This document shows, one piece after another, positions 25,645 through 33,478 of a stretch of DNA of 35,168 nt. Under the pieces are notes generated by a model. The model was not told the DNA's origin. It did not search any database and was given only the letters and a program-made list of their open reading frames with translations. Each line of letters begins with the position of its first letter. Position 1 is the stretch's first letter. The DNA comes from Solirubrobacterales bacterium (GTDB lineage: Bacteria; Actinomycetota; Thermoleophilia; Solirubrobacterales; Solirubrobacteraceae), in the NCBI GenBank assembly GCA_025963935.1, contig JAOPZV010000152.1:1-35168 (forward strand), written 5' to 3'. Made by a program: the position numbers and the translations under genes.

Positions 25645-25672
25645 TTGGGGCGTCCCGTTGATCGCCTACACT
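25645..25672 (+). promoter_or_regulatory. Promoter TTGGGG-N16-TACACT, leaderless
   Basis: TACACT ends 7 nt before ATG 25680, TTGGGG lies 16 nt upstream of it, and no Shine-Dalgarno sequence is present. Transcription is predicted to start at the ATG. Confidence 0.5.
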
Positions 25673-25679
25673 CGCCGCG

Positions 25680-26564
25680 ATGACGGAAAGCGCGCGGGCC
25701 GGTGAGCAGGGCCTCTCGTCACCAACACCTGATGAGGTGCGTTCCGTCGGTGGCTCCTTGCGGATAGCTGTCCTCGATCGCGACAGCGGCTTCATACAGG
25801 TGCTAAGCAACCGACTGGACCGGCTCGGCTGGGAGCACCGCGTGCTCGCGAGCCCCATACCGCCGGAGGCTGTCGTCTCGATGCGGCTGAGCGCGCTCGT
25901 CGTCGACCTGGCCGTGCTCGGGCCGCAGGCGTGGGCGTGGCTGGAGCGGCTGTGTGCCGCGCTGCCGGAGCTCGGGATCGTCGTCTGCACCGGACCTTCC
26001 ACGGTCGCACAGCGGGTACGGGGCCTGCGCCTCGGGGCCGACGACTGGATCACCAAGCCGTGTCACCCGGAGGAAGTCATCGCTCGCGTGCAGAGCGTCG
26101 TGCGCCGCAGGCGCCGCAGCGTGAGCGGGACCGAGGCCAAGCCGGTCGAGGCGGGCGAGGTGATCATTCGCTCGGATCGCTTCCAGGCCTTCGTCGGCGA
26201 GCAGAGCATCGATCTGACCAGGCGCGAGTTCGAGCTCATCGAGCTGCTTGCCGCGGCAGAGGGCCGCGTGCTCGAGCGCGAGGAGATCTACTCCCGTCTG
26301 TGGGGCTACGCGATGGTCCGCGGCGACCGCTCGGTGGACGTGTTCGTGCGCAAGCTCCGCCAGAAGCTCGAGAAGGCCTCGCCGGAGTGGCGCTACATCC
26401 ACACCCATTTCGGGATCGGTTACCGCTTCGCCGCCGAATCGCTCGAGGTCGTCGACCCGAACGACGTGCCCTCTTCAGTTCCCGCCGCCTGGGACCCCGG
26501 CGATGAGCGCAAGCTCACGGGGCCGCATGAGGATGACGAGCTCGCCGCTCGTGCCTCCCTCTAG
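25680..26564 (+). CDS. OmpR/PhoB-type response regulator, probable phosphate regulator
   Basis: This 294-aa protein has a receiver domain (about residues 26-140) and a C-terminal winged helix (about 160-252; LTRREFELIELLAAAEGRVL, DRSVDVFVRKLRQKL, THFGIGYRF). The likely phosphoacceptor is D76 (LVVDLAVLG), with T104 and K126 (ITKP) in place. The acidic pair before it reads LDRD (D33-R34-D35) where PhoB has EDE, so the metal-binding Asp is replaced by Arg. Position directly after phoU and a PHO-box-like repeat in its promoter suggest a PhoP/PhoB role. No histidine kinase adjoins. Its 3' end overlaps sixA by 90 bp on the other strand. Confidence 0.85.
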   Translation: MTESARAGEQGLSSPTPDEVRSVGGSLRIAVLDRDSGFIQVLSNRLDRLGWEHRVLASPIPPEAVVSMRLSALVVDLAVLGPQAWAWLERLCAALPELGIVVCTGPSTVAQRVRGLRLGADDWITKPCHPEEVIARVQSVVRRRRRSVSGTEAKPVEAGEVIIRSDRFQAFVGEQSIDLTRREFELIELLAAAEGRVLEREEIYSRLWGYAMVRGDRSVDVFVRKLRQKLEKASPEWRYIHTHFGIGYRFAAESLEVVDPNDVPSSVPAAWDPGDERKLTGPHEDDELAARASL

Positions 26565-26978
26565 CCGGACAGCCGCCAGCCCCCCCTTCTTCAGGTCGAT
26601 CATGCCACCGGTGATCTCGGCGACCACGCGCGACAGGTCGGGCTCATGTCCGACGAGCAGCACCCGTCCGTCCGGGCCGACCTCCGAGAGCGCGTCGAGG
26701 GCTTGGCCGGCGTCGAAGCCCCCGGCCAGGGGTGTGTGCACGCGCAGCCGCTGCCGAGCCTCCTCGCTCCAGCTCTCGGCGGCCAGCTCGGCTGTCTGAC
26801 GCGACCGCGCCTTGGGGCTGAAGAGGACCAGGTCGAAGGTCGCCTCGAGCTTCATCAGGGCGATCCCGGCAGCGCGCGCCTGCTGTTCGCCGCGCGCCGT
26901 CAGACGCCGTTCGGAGTCGGGCCGAGCGCCGTGCGGCTCGGCCTCGGCGTGACGTAATAGCCAGAGCTGACGAGCCAT
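26475..26978 (-). CDS. sixA: SixA-type phosphohistidine phosphatase
   Basis: This 167-aa histidine-phosphatase-superfamily protein has the catalytic LLRHAEAE (His10) at the N-terminus, FSPKARSRQTAEL with the second Arg, and LLVGHEPDLSRVV with the second catalytic His. The length matches SixA, which removes phosphate from phosphohistidine on signalling proteins. Genes for such phosphatases often lie near ppk in actinobacteria; here ppk1 is about 700 bp away. TAACGT upstream may be a -10, giving a leader of about 8 nt. Its last 90 bp are antisense to the response regulator. A target in the phosphate relay is possible but unproven. Confidence 0.8.
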   Translation of the reverse strand: MARQLWLLRHAEAEPHGARPDSERRLTARGEQQARAAGIALMKLEATFDLVLFSPKARSRQTAELAAESWSEEARQRLRVHTPLAGGFDAGQALDALSEVGPDGRVLLVGHEPDLSRVVAEITGGMIDLKKGGLAAVRLEGGTSGELVILMRPRELALIAGVPGGGN

Positions 26979-27047
26979 CTGCTGTCGGCCTGCACGTTAG
27001 CGCGCCTGATACCCTCCGCCGCCTTGTAGGCGGAAGCTAGGGGCGTC

Positions 27048-27680
27048 TTGGGAACCATCGCGAGGACTGGCCGGGTTGCGTTCTATCTGCGGCAGTCTCG
27101 CCGCTTGAGTCGCCTGCGGGCCGGCATCAGGCGCAGGCTCGAGCGACGCCGGCTCCTATCCCGGTTGCCGAGGGACGCCGAGTGCGCAGAGATCGGCACG
27201 TGGCGGGGCGACTTCGCCCAGGCGATCCTGAGGAGCAGGCGCCCGCGCATCCTGCACCTCATCGACCCGTGGCAGTACCGCGACGAGGACGAGTACAAGG
27301 GGGCGATGTTCGGCGGCCGCACGCAGGAGGGCCAACGCGACATGGACGCGATCTACCAGAGCGTCCTCGACCGCTTCCACCCGAGGATCGAGCGTGGACA
27401 GGTGGACGTCAGGCGCTCGCGCTCCGTCGAGGCGGCGAGCGCGTTCGCCGACGACGCCCTGGACTGGGTCTACATCGACGGGGACCACACCTACGAGGCG
27501 GTGAAGGCAGACCTCGAGGCCTACTACCGCACGGTCAAGCCGGGCGGCTACCTCGCCGGCGACGACTACGGGCTGGCGGGCTGGTGGGGCGACGGCGTGA
27601 CGCGGGCCGTCGACGAGTTCGCCGCGAACGCGCAGCTGACGATCATCGGCACGCAGTTTCTGCTCCAGAAGCCGGGCTAG
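27048..27680 (+). CDS. Class I SAM-dependent methyltransferase (Methyltransf_24-like)
   Basis: This 210-aa protein starts at TTG 27048 with AGGGG 5 nt upstream. The SAM-binding loop AEIGTWRGDFAQAIL follows a basic N-terminal helix, then LHLIDPWQY and LDWVYIDGDHTYEAVKADLEAYYRTVKPGGYLAGDDY, the standard core of the Methyltransf_24 family often found in glycan or rhamnosyl methylation loci. It is 33 bp upstream of ppk1 and may share a transcript with it. Its substrate is unknown, and a role in polysaccharide decoration is only suggested by family habit. Confidence 0.75.
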   Translation: MGTIARTGRVAFYLRQSRRLSRLRAGIRRRLERRRLLSRLPRDAECAEIGTWRGDFAQAILRSRRPRILHLIDPWQYRDEDEYKGAMFGGRTQEGQRDMDAIYQSVLDRFHPRIERGQVDVRRSRSVEAASAFADDALDWVYIDGDHTYEAVKADLEAYYRTVKPGGYLAGDDYGLAGWWGDGVTRAVDEFAANAQLTIIGTQFLLQKPG

Positions 27681-27685
27681 CCGTC

Positions 27686-27711
27686 GCCTTCCAGGGTGTA
27701 CCTTGGAAGGC
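27686..27711 (+). promoter_or_regulatory. ppk1: Hairpin burying the ppk1 ribosome-binding site
   Basis: GCCTTCCAGGG and CCTTGGAAGGC form an 11-bp stem (one G-U pair) with a TGTA loop, ending 2 nt before ATG 27714. The 3' arm contains GGAAGG, the only candidate Shine-Dalgarno sequence. No T-run follows, so translational control is at least as likely as termination after the methyltransferase gene. Confidence 0.55.
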
Positions 27712-27713
27712 AC

Positions 27714-29987
27714 ATGAATGGCGACCCTCAACCGGCTGACCGTCAGCCCCCGGCCGGCCGGGAGTGGACTGGCGACGGCCCTGGAAGCGACCCTGCGCTG
27801 AACGGCGCGGCGAGCGACCCGGCGCTGTATCTGAACCGCGAGGTCTCCTGGCTGGACTTCAACGACCGGGTCCTGCAGCTCGCCGAGGACGAGCGCTTGG
27901 CGCTGCTCGAGCGGCTGAAGTTCTGCGCGATCTACACGACCAACCTCGACGAGTACTACATGGTCCGGGTAGCCGGGCTCCACGACCAGATCGATGCGGG
28001 CGTCGAGAAGCCAAGCCAGGACGGCCTGCTCCCCTCCCAGACGATCGCCCTGATCCGCGATCGCGTGCTCGAGCAGAGCCGGCGCCTGGCGGACTGCTTC
28101 GAAAGGCGGTTGCGCCCGCAGCTCGCCGACCACGACATCCCCGTCGTTGGCGTGGACGATCTCGATGAGAATCGGCGCGCTGAGCTCGCCAGGCATTTCC
28201 AGAAGGCGATCTTCCCAGCTCTCACGCCGCTGGCCGTCGCCCCCGGGCGTCCCTTCCCCTACATCTCGAACCTGTCGCTGAGCCTCGCCGTGCTCGTCCG
28301 CGACCCAATCAGCGACCAGACGGTCTTCGCCCGCGTGAAGGTGCCGACCGAGATCCTCCCGCGGTTCGTGACCCTCAAGCAGGACGACGGCGCGCCGGAC
28401 CTGCTGGTGCCGCTGGAGGACGTCATCGCCCATCATCTCGATGCGCTCTTCCCGGGCATGGAGATCGCGGACTACGACGTCTTCCGTGTCACACGGGACG
28501 CGGACCTCGAGGTCTCCGACGACGCGGCGGACCTGCTGCAGGCGGTCGAGGACGAGCTCCGCCGCCGCCGCTTCGGCGAGGTCGTGCGTGTGGAGATCGG
28601 CGCGAGCTGCTCAGAGCAGCTACGCGAGGAGCTCGCCGGGCTGCTTGGCGTGGAGGACGACGAGGTCTACCCCGTCGAAGGACTGCTGGACATGGGCGCC
28701 CTGTGGCAGGTCGTGAAGCTCCCCGGCCACGCCGAGCTCCGCGAAGAGCTGCCGCTGGGCGTCACCCACCCGCGGCTGCTGCGCCACGAGGGCGAGCGCC
28801 CGGACGTGCTCGGCGCGATGCGCGAAGGCGACCTGCTGGTCCACCATCCCTACATCTCCTTCGCCACGTCCGTCGAGCGCTTCGTCGAGCAGGCGGTCGC
28901 GGACCCGAACGTGCTGGCGATCAAGCAGACCGTGTACCGCACGAGCGACGACTCGCCGCTCGTCCCGGCGCTGATCGACGCGACCGAACGGGGCAAGCAG
29001 GCGGTCGCCCTGGTCGAGCTGCAGGCGCGCTTCGACGAGCGGATGAACATCCACTGGGCGAAGGCGCTGGAGGAGGCCGGCGTGCACGTCGTCTACGGCC
29101 AGCCCGCGCTCAAGACTCACGCGAAGTGCGTGCTCGTCGTGCGGCGCGAGGGTGACGGTGTGCGCAACTACGTGCACATCGGCACCGGTAACTACCACTC
29201 GGCGACAGCACGGCTCTACACCGACTTCGGCCTGTTCACCTGCGACGAGCAGATCGGCGCCGACGTGGCCGACATGTTCAACTACCTCACCGGCTTCGGA
29301 CGCCCCCTGCACTACCGCAAGGTGCTGATGGCCCCGGACCACCTGCGCGAGGGGATCATCGAGCAGATCGAGCGGACGATCGCCGCCCACTCCGAGGAGG
29401 CGCCCGCGCGAATCACCATGAAGATGAACGCGCTCGTCGACGGCCGCTGCATACGCGCGCTCTACAGGGCCTCCCAGGCCGGGGTGAAAGTGGACCTGAA
29501 CGTGCGCGGCATCTGCTGCCTGCGCCCGGGCCTGCCGGGCATCTCCGAGAACATCCGCGTCGTCTCGATCGTCGGGCCGCTGCTCGAGCATTCACGGGTG
29601 TATGCCTTCCAGCGTGACGGCGAGAGCGCCTTCTACATCGCCTCCGCCGACCTGATGCCGCGCAACCTGGACCATCGCGTCGAGCTGGCCGTGCCGATCG
29701 AGTCCGAGGAACTGCGGGCCGAGCTCCTCGACACGCTGGAACGCGCCTTCGCGGACAACCGGAACTCGTGGGAGCTCGCCAGCGACGGCGCATGGCATCG
29801 GCGCTCGCTAAAGCCGGGCGAACGCTCGCGCAGCCTCCAGCTCGAGCTCGCCGAGCTCTACTCGGCGCGCGCCGGCGCTGAGCGCAGCCCGTCCGAGCGC
29901 GAGGTCTCGCCCGTCGGCGCCGCTCAGGGACCGGCCGTTGCCGGCAGCCCGGCCAGCGCCGCCCTCAGCTCGTCCACCGACTGGTAG
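27714..29987 (+). CDS. ppk1: Polyphosphate kinase PPK1
   Basis: This 757-aa enzyme reversibly makes polyphosphate from ATP. The N-terminal domain has NREVSWLDFNDRVLQLA and TNLDEYYMVRVAGL. The catalytic core has IKQTVYRTSDDSPLVPAL, THAKCVLVVRRE and YVHIGTGNYHSATARLYTDFGL with the phosphorylated His at residue 488. The C-terminal domain has FYIASADLMPRNLDHRVELAVPI. ATG 27714 is chosen; the track GTG at 27696 falls inside a hairpin. The first 40 residues are Pro/Gly/Asp-rich and disordered-looking. Proximity to pst-phoU fits storage of imported phosphate. Its last 64 bp overlap the convergent peroxiredoxin gene. Confidence 0.95.
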   Translation: MNGDPQPADRQPPAGREWTGDGPGSDPALNGAASDPALYLNREVSWLDFNDRVLQLAEDERLALLERLKFCAIYTTNLDEYYMVRVAGLHDQIDAGVEKPSQDGLLPSQTIALIRDRVLEQSRRLADCFERRLRPQLADHDIPVVGVDDLDENRRAELARHFQKAIFPALTPLAVAPGRPFPYISNLSLSLAVLVRDPISDQTVFARVKVPTEILPRFVTLKQDDGAPDLLVPLEDVIAHHLDALFPGMEIADYDVFRVTRDADLEVSDDAADLLQAVEDELRRRRFGEVVRVEIGASCSEQLREELAGLLGVEDDEVYPVEGLLDMGALWQVVKLPGHAELREELPLGVTHPRLLRHEGERPDVLGAMREGDLLVHHPYISFATSVERFVEQAVADPNVLAIKQTVYRTSDDSPLVPALIDATERGKQAVALVELQARFDERMNIHWAKALEEAGVHVVYGQPALKTHAKCVLVVRREGDGVRNYVHIGTGNYHSATARLYTDFGLFTCDEQIGADVADMFNYLTGFGRPLHYRKVLMAPDHLREGIIEQIERTIAAHSEEAPARITMKMNALVDGRCIRALYRASQAGVKVDLNVRGICCLRPGLPGISENIRVVSIVGPLLEHSRVYAFQRDGESAFYIASADLMPRNLDHRVELAVPIESEELRAELLDTLERAFADNRNSWELASDGAWHRRSLKPGERSRSLQLELAELYSARAGAERSPSEREVSPVGAAQGPAVAGSPASAALSSSTDW

Positions 29988-30394
29988 TCGAGCCCGAGGA
30001 GGTGATCGTGGCGGTGACGGACGATTCCGTCCTCGTCGATGATCACGACCGCCCGCTTGACGCCGAGACGCGGTGAGAAGGCGTCATAGGCGCGGGCCAC
30101 CTGCTTCTCGACGTCCGCGAGCAGCGGGACGTTGAGCGAATGCTTGGCGGCGAAGGCCTCGTGGGAGGCGAGATCCTGCGAGGAGATCCCGACGACCGTG
30201 GCACCGAGGCTGCTGAAGTCCTCTGCTCGGTCGCGGTAGGAGCAGAACTGCTTGGTGCAGACCATCGTGTTGTCGCCCGGGTAGAAGAGGAGCACGACCC
30301 GCTCGCCGCGATGCTCGGACAGCCGGAACGGGCCGTCGGTGCCGGGTAACTCGAAGTCCGGCGCCTGCTCGCCGACCTGCGGGGTCTTCGCCAT
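29924..30394 (-). CDS. Bcp/AhpC-TSA-type peroxiredoxin
   Basis: This 156-aa thiol peroxidase has APDFELPGTDGPFRLSEHRG followed by VLLFYPGDNTMVCTKQFCSYRD. This contains the PxxxTxxC motif with peroxidatic Cys46 and a probable resolving Cys51 five residues later, as in Bcp/PrxQ enzymes. It should reduce peroxides in the cytoplasm using thioredoxin-type donors. ATG 30394 is supported by a GAGGGTGAGGGAC purine run just upstream; the track start 31 codons earlier has no such signal. It converges with ppk1 with 64 bp of coding overlap and is divergent from a lipoprotein gene. Confidence 0.85.
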   Translation of the reverse strand: MAKTPQVGEQAPDFELPGTDGPFRLSEHRGERVVLLFYPGDNTMVCTKQFCSYRDRAEDFSSLGATVVGISSQDLASHEAFAAKHSLNVPLLADVEKQVARAYDAFSPRLGVKRAVVIIDEDGIVRHRHDHLLGLDYQSVDELRAALAGLPATAGP

Positions 30395-30441
30395 GTCCCT
30401 CACCCTCCTCGTCGTGTTGCCGACCGCCATGCGGCGCCCCG

Positions 30442-30447
30442 AGCATA
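30442..30447 (-). promoter_or_regulatory. Candidate -10 TATGCT for peroxiredoxin
   Basis: On the minus strand TATGCT lies about 48 nt before ATG 30394, giving a leader of about 40 nt that contains the Shine-Dalgarno run. No clear -35 is seen. Confidence 0.3.
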
Positions 30448-30516
30448 ACGCCCATCTGCGGAAACCCCGTCGATTCCGGCGCGCCACGGCGAGGAGATGC
30501 GCTAGAACCTGACGCC

Positions 30517-32031
30517 ATGCGCGCCCGCCACCTCCTGCGCCCCGCGCTCGCGACGACCGGATGCCTGCTGCTGGTCGCCTGCGGGAGCAGCGCGCCTGCC
30601 GTGGTCTCGACTCCGACAGCCGCCAGCGCCGCGATCCCCTCGCCGGCCGCCTCGCCCGCCGCGCGGCTGCTCGACTGGCCGGAGTTCGGACTCGATCCGC
30701 AGCGCAGCTCCGTCAGCGAACGGTCCACCGGCATCACGGGCGCGAACGTCGGCCACCTGCGCCAGCGGACCGTGACGCTGGGGGGCACCGTGGACTCCTC
30801 ACCCATCTATCTGCACGGCGTGTCCGTCGCAGGATCGGCCCACAACGTGGTCGTCGTGACGACCACGTACGGCAGGACGATCGCGGTGGACGCGGACAGC
30901 GGGAGGACGCTTTGGACCTTCACGCCGCCGGGCTACGCCGCCTGGGCCGGCAGCTCACAGATCACCACGACGAGCCCGCTGGCCGACCCCGGGCGCCAGT
31001 TCGTCTACGCCGCCTCACCGAACGGCCTCATCCACAAGCTGTCACTCGCGACCGGCGGCGAGGCCGGCGGCGGAAGCTGGCCGGCGACGATCACGCGCGA
31101 CGCTCGCCACGAGAAGCTCGCCGCGGCCCTGAACATCGAGGGCGCCGACGTGATCGCCACGACGGGTGGCTACTTCGGCGACGCCCCGCCCTACCAGGGA
31201 CATGTCGTGCTGATCGATCGCACCAGCGGTCGGCTGCGGCGCGTGTTCAACACGCTCTGCGCCAACCGCCGCGAACTGCTCGTGCCCAGCAGTTGCCGCG
31301 CGAGCGACTCGGCGATCCTCTCGCGAGGCGGGGCCGTCGTCGAGCCGGGAGGCAAGCGGATCCTGATCGACACCGGCAACGGCCCGTGGAACGGCACGAC
31401 GAACTTCGGCGACAGCGTCCTCGAGCTCACGTTCCCTGACCTGGGCCTGCGCCAGTCGTTCACGCCCACCAACCAGAGCCAGCTGAGCAGCAGCGACACC
31501 GATCTCGGCTCGAGCGCTCCCGTGCTGCTCGGTGGCGACCGGATCGCGCTCGCCGGCAAGGACGGTGTGATGCGCGTGCTGATGCTCTCGCGCCTCGACG
31601 GGCATCCGCCCTCCGGCGCGCGGCCGCACCCGCTCGGGGGAGAAGTGCAGCGCCTCGGGATCCCGGGCGGCGGTCAGCTGTTCTCCGCGCCGGCCGTCTG
31701 GCGGCACGGGGCGCGCACCACGATGTTCGTCGCCGACGGAAACGGCACTGCGGCGTACGTGCTGCGCGCCGGGCGTCTGTATCGCGTGTGGGAAAACGGC
31801 AACCCGGGCACCAGCCCGGTGATGGCCGGCGGCCTGCTCTACGTCTACGACCTCTCTCGTGGCGGGGTCTACGTCTACCGCCCGGGCTCCGCGCAGGCGA
31901 TCGCGCGACTCCCTGGCAGCTCCGGACACTGGAACAGCCCGATCGTCGTGGACGGACACGTCGTTGAGCCGGAGGGCAACGGCAACGACCACTCCCTGAC
32001 CGGCCAGATGGAGATCTTCTCCGCCGGCTAG
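30517..32031 (+). CDS. PQQ-like beta-propeller lipoprotein
   Basis: This 504-aa exported lipoprotein has a signal segment with lipobox CLLLVACGSS and a Pro/Ala/Ser-rich linker to about residue 50. Repeated blades of the PQQ-like propeller type follow: VDSSPIYLHGV, GRTIAVDADSGRTLWTFTPPG, HVVLIDRTSGRLRRVF, LLYVYDLSRGGVYVYRPGS. Such proteins act as scaffolds or, less often, as quinoprotein dehydrogenases; no obvious Ca/PQQ catalytic residues were identified. Two Cys in NTLCANRRELLVPSSC could form a disulfide. TAGAAC eight nt before the ATG may be a weak -10. It overlaps the convergent oxidoreductase by 4 bp. Confidence 0.75.
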   Translation: MRARHLLRPALATTGCLLLVACGSSAPAVVSTPTAASAAIPSPAASPAARLLDWPEFGLDPQRSSVSERSTGITGANVGHLRQRTVTLGGTVDSSPIYLHGVSVAGSAHNVVVVTTTYGRTIAVDADSGRTLWTFTPPGYAAWAGSSQITTTSPLADPGRQFVYAASPNGLIHKLSLATGGEAGGGSWPATITRDARHEKLAAALNIEGADVIATTGGYFGDAPPYQGHVVLIDRTSGRLRRVFNTLCANRRELLVPSSCRASDSAILSRGGAVVEPGGKRILIDTGNGPWNGTTNFGDSVLELTFPDLGLRQSFTPTNQSQLSSSDTDLGSSAPVLLGGDRIALAGKDGVMRVLMLSRLDGHPPSGARPHPLGGEVQRLGIPGGGQLFSAPAVWRHGARTTMFVADGNGTAAYVLRAGRLYRVWENGNPGTSPVMAGGLLYVYDLSRGGVYVYRPGSAQAIARLPGSSGHWNSPIVVDGHVVEPEGNGNDHSLTGQMEIFSAG

Positions 32032-33398
32032 AGGCCGTAGGCTTCGAGCAGCTTCAGCCACACCTCGCTGCGGGTCGGAAAGCTCGGAACGGCCTGCCAC
32101 AGCCGTTCGAGCGGAACCTGGCCGACAATCGCGATGGTCGCCGCATGCAGCGACTCGGCGACCTCCACGCCGGTGAAGGTCGCCCCCACGAGCACCCGCC
32201 GATCCTCATCCACCACGAGGCGCACGATGCCCGGCGCGCCGTGGCCGACGAAGCTGCCACCGGCGTTGGCGCCGACCGTTGCGTCGATCGCGCGGACGTT
32301 CATGCCGGCCTCCCTCGCGCTCTGGAGGGTGTGCCCGGCCGCGGCGACCTGGGGCTCGGTGAAGATCACGCGCGGCACCACCGCATGTTGCGGCGTGGGC
32401 TGACGCCCGAGGATGTCATCGGCCGCGATGCGGGCCTGGTACTTGCCCATGTGGGTGAGGAGCGCCCGTCCGTTGGCATCGCCGATCACATACAGCCAGG
32501 GGTGGCCCGGCACCCGCATGAGCTCGTCCACCTCCACGTAGCCGCCGGGCTCGAGGCCGACGGACTCCAGCCCGACGGCATCGGTGTGCGGCCGCCTGCC
32601 GACCGCCACCAGGAGCTCCTCGGCGCTCAGCACACGGCCATCCTCCAGCTCGAGCGTGACGGGCCCTGCGGAGGGCTCGCGCCGCACGGCGCTCGCCTGC
32701 GTGCCGAGGATCACCACGACTCCCAGCCGCTCGAGGGATTCACGTACGAGCTCCGATGCGAACTCCTCCTCGGACGCGATCAGCCGAGGTGCAGCCTCGA
32801 CGATCGTCACCTCTGCGCCGAGCGAGGCGTACGCCTGAGCCATCTCGACGCCGACCACCCCGCCGCCGAGCACGAGCAGCGAGGCGGGCACCGCCCGGGC
32901 GGTGGTCGCCTCCCGGTTGGTCCACGGCGAGGCCTCGCGCAGCCCCGGTATCGGCGGTATCTTCGCGCCGCTGCCCGAGGCGAGGACGACTGCGCGGCGC
33001 GCGCGCAGCGCGTGATCTCCGACGGCCACCTCGAGCTCTCCGATGAGCGTTCCAGTCCCGCGCTCGAGCGCGATCGAGCGCTTTTCCAGCCAGGGCAGCT
33101 GGGAAGCGTCGTCGAGGTCGTGGATCACCTCGTCACGGCGCCGCAGGACGGCGCCGACGTCGAGCTCTCCGGTGGCTGCCTCGGCGCTCCCCGGCACGCG
33201 GCGCGCCTCCCCGAGCGCCTGCCCCGGGCGAAGCAGGGCCTTCGATGGCATGCAGGCGTAGTAGGAGCATTCGCCGCCGATCAGCTCGCGCTCGAGGAGC
33301 GCTACCGACAGCCCGCCGTCCGCCACGCGCCCCGCGCAGACCTCGCCTGCCGGCCCGGCGCCGAGCACGATCACATCGAACTCCCGGATGTCAGCCAC
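32028..33398 (-). CDS. Pyridine nucleotide-disulfide oxidoreductase (Lpd-like)
   Basis: This 456-aa flavoprotein has FAD-binding VIVLGAGPAGEVCAGRVA, the redox disulfide GGECSYYACMPSK (Cys44/Cys49), NAD(P)-binding LLVLGGGVVGVEMAQAYASLGAEVTIVE, and the second FAD motif YVIGDANG. The dimerisation domain ends SFPTRSEVW where lipoamide dehydrogenase, mercuric reductase and glutathione reductase have HPTxSE, so the catalytic His is replaced by Phe. It probably acts as an NAD(P)H:acceptor oxidoreductase with another electron acceptor. GTG 33398 is chosen from AAAGGA 6 nt upstream; the track start adds 42 residues without motif value. Confidence 0.85.
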   Translation of the reverse strand: MADIREFDVIVLGAGPAGEVCAGRVADGGLSVALLERELIGGECSYYACMPSKALLRPGQALGEARRVPGSAEAATGELDVGAVLRRRDEVIHDLDDASQLPWLEKRSIALERGTGTLIGELEVAVGDHALRARRAVVLASGSGAKIPPIPGLREASPWTNREATTARAVPASLLVLGGGVVGVEMAQAYASLGAEVTIVEAAPRLIASEEEFASELVRESLERLGVVVILGTQASAVRREPSAGPVTLELEDGRVLSAEELLVAVGRRPHTDAVGLESVGLEPGGYVEVDELMRVPGHPWLYVIGDANGRALLTHMGKYQARIAADDILGRQPTPQHAVVPRVIFTEPQVAAAGHTLQSAREAGMNVRAIDATVGANAGGSFVGHGAPGIVRLVVDEDRRVLVGATFTGVEVAESLHAATIAIVGQVPLERLWQAVPSFPTRSEVWLKLLEAYGL

Positions 33399-33443
33399 GC
33401 ATGTCCTTTCGTCGCTTGCATGAAAAGGCGGCGGGCACCTCAC

Positions 33444-33472
33444 TTGGACGCCACGCCGCCGAGCGCTAGCCT
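33444..33472 (+). promoter_or_regulatory. Promoter TTGGAC-N17-TAGCCT, leaderless for YqgE gene
   Basis: TTGGAC and TAGCCT are spaced by 17 nt. TAGCCT ends 3 nt before the first ATG and 6 nt before the second (33479), so transcription should start at the second ATG. No Shine-Dalgarno sequence is present. Confidence 0.5.
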
Positions 33473-33478
33473 CGGATG

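Noticed and set aside
27015-27034. TCCGCC...GGCGGA stem before the methyltransferase TTG
   Set aside because: Only 6 bp with an 8-nt loop and no T-run; too weak to call a terminator.
27156-28436. 426-aa minus-strand ORF opposite the methyltransferase and ppk1
   Set aside because: Val/Arg/Asp-rich shadow spanning two real plus-strand genes.
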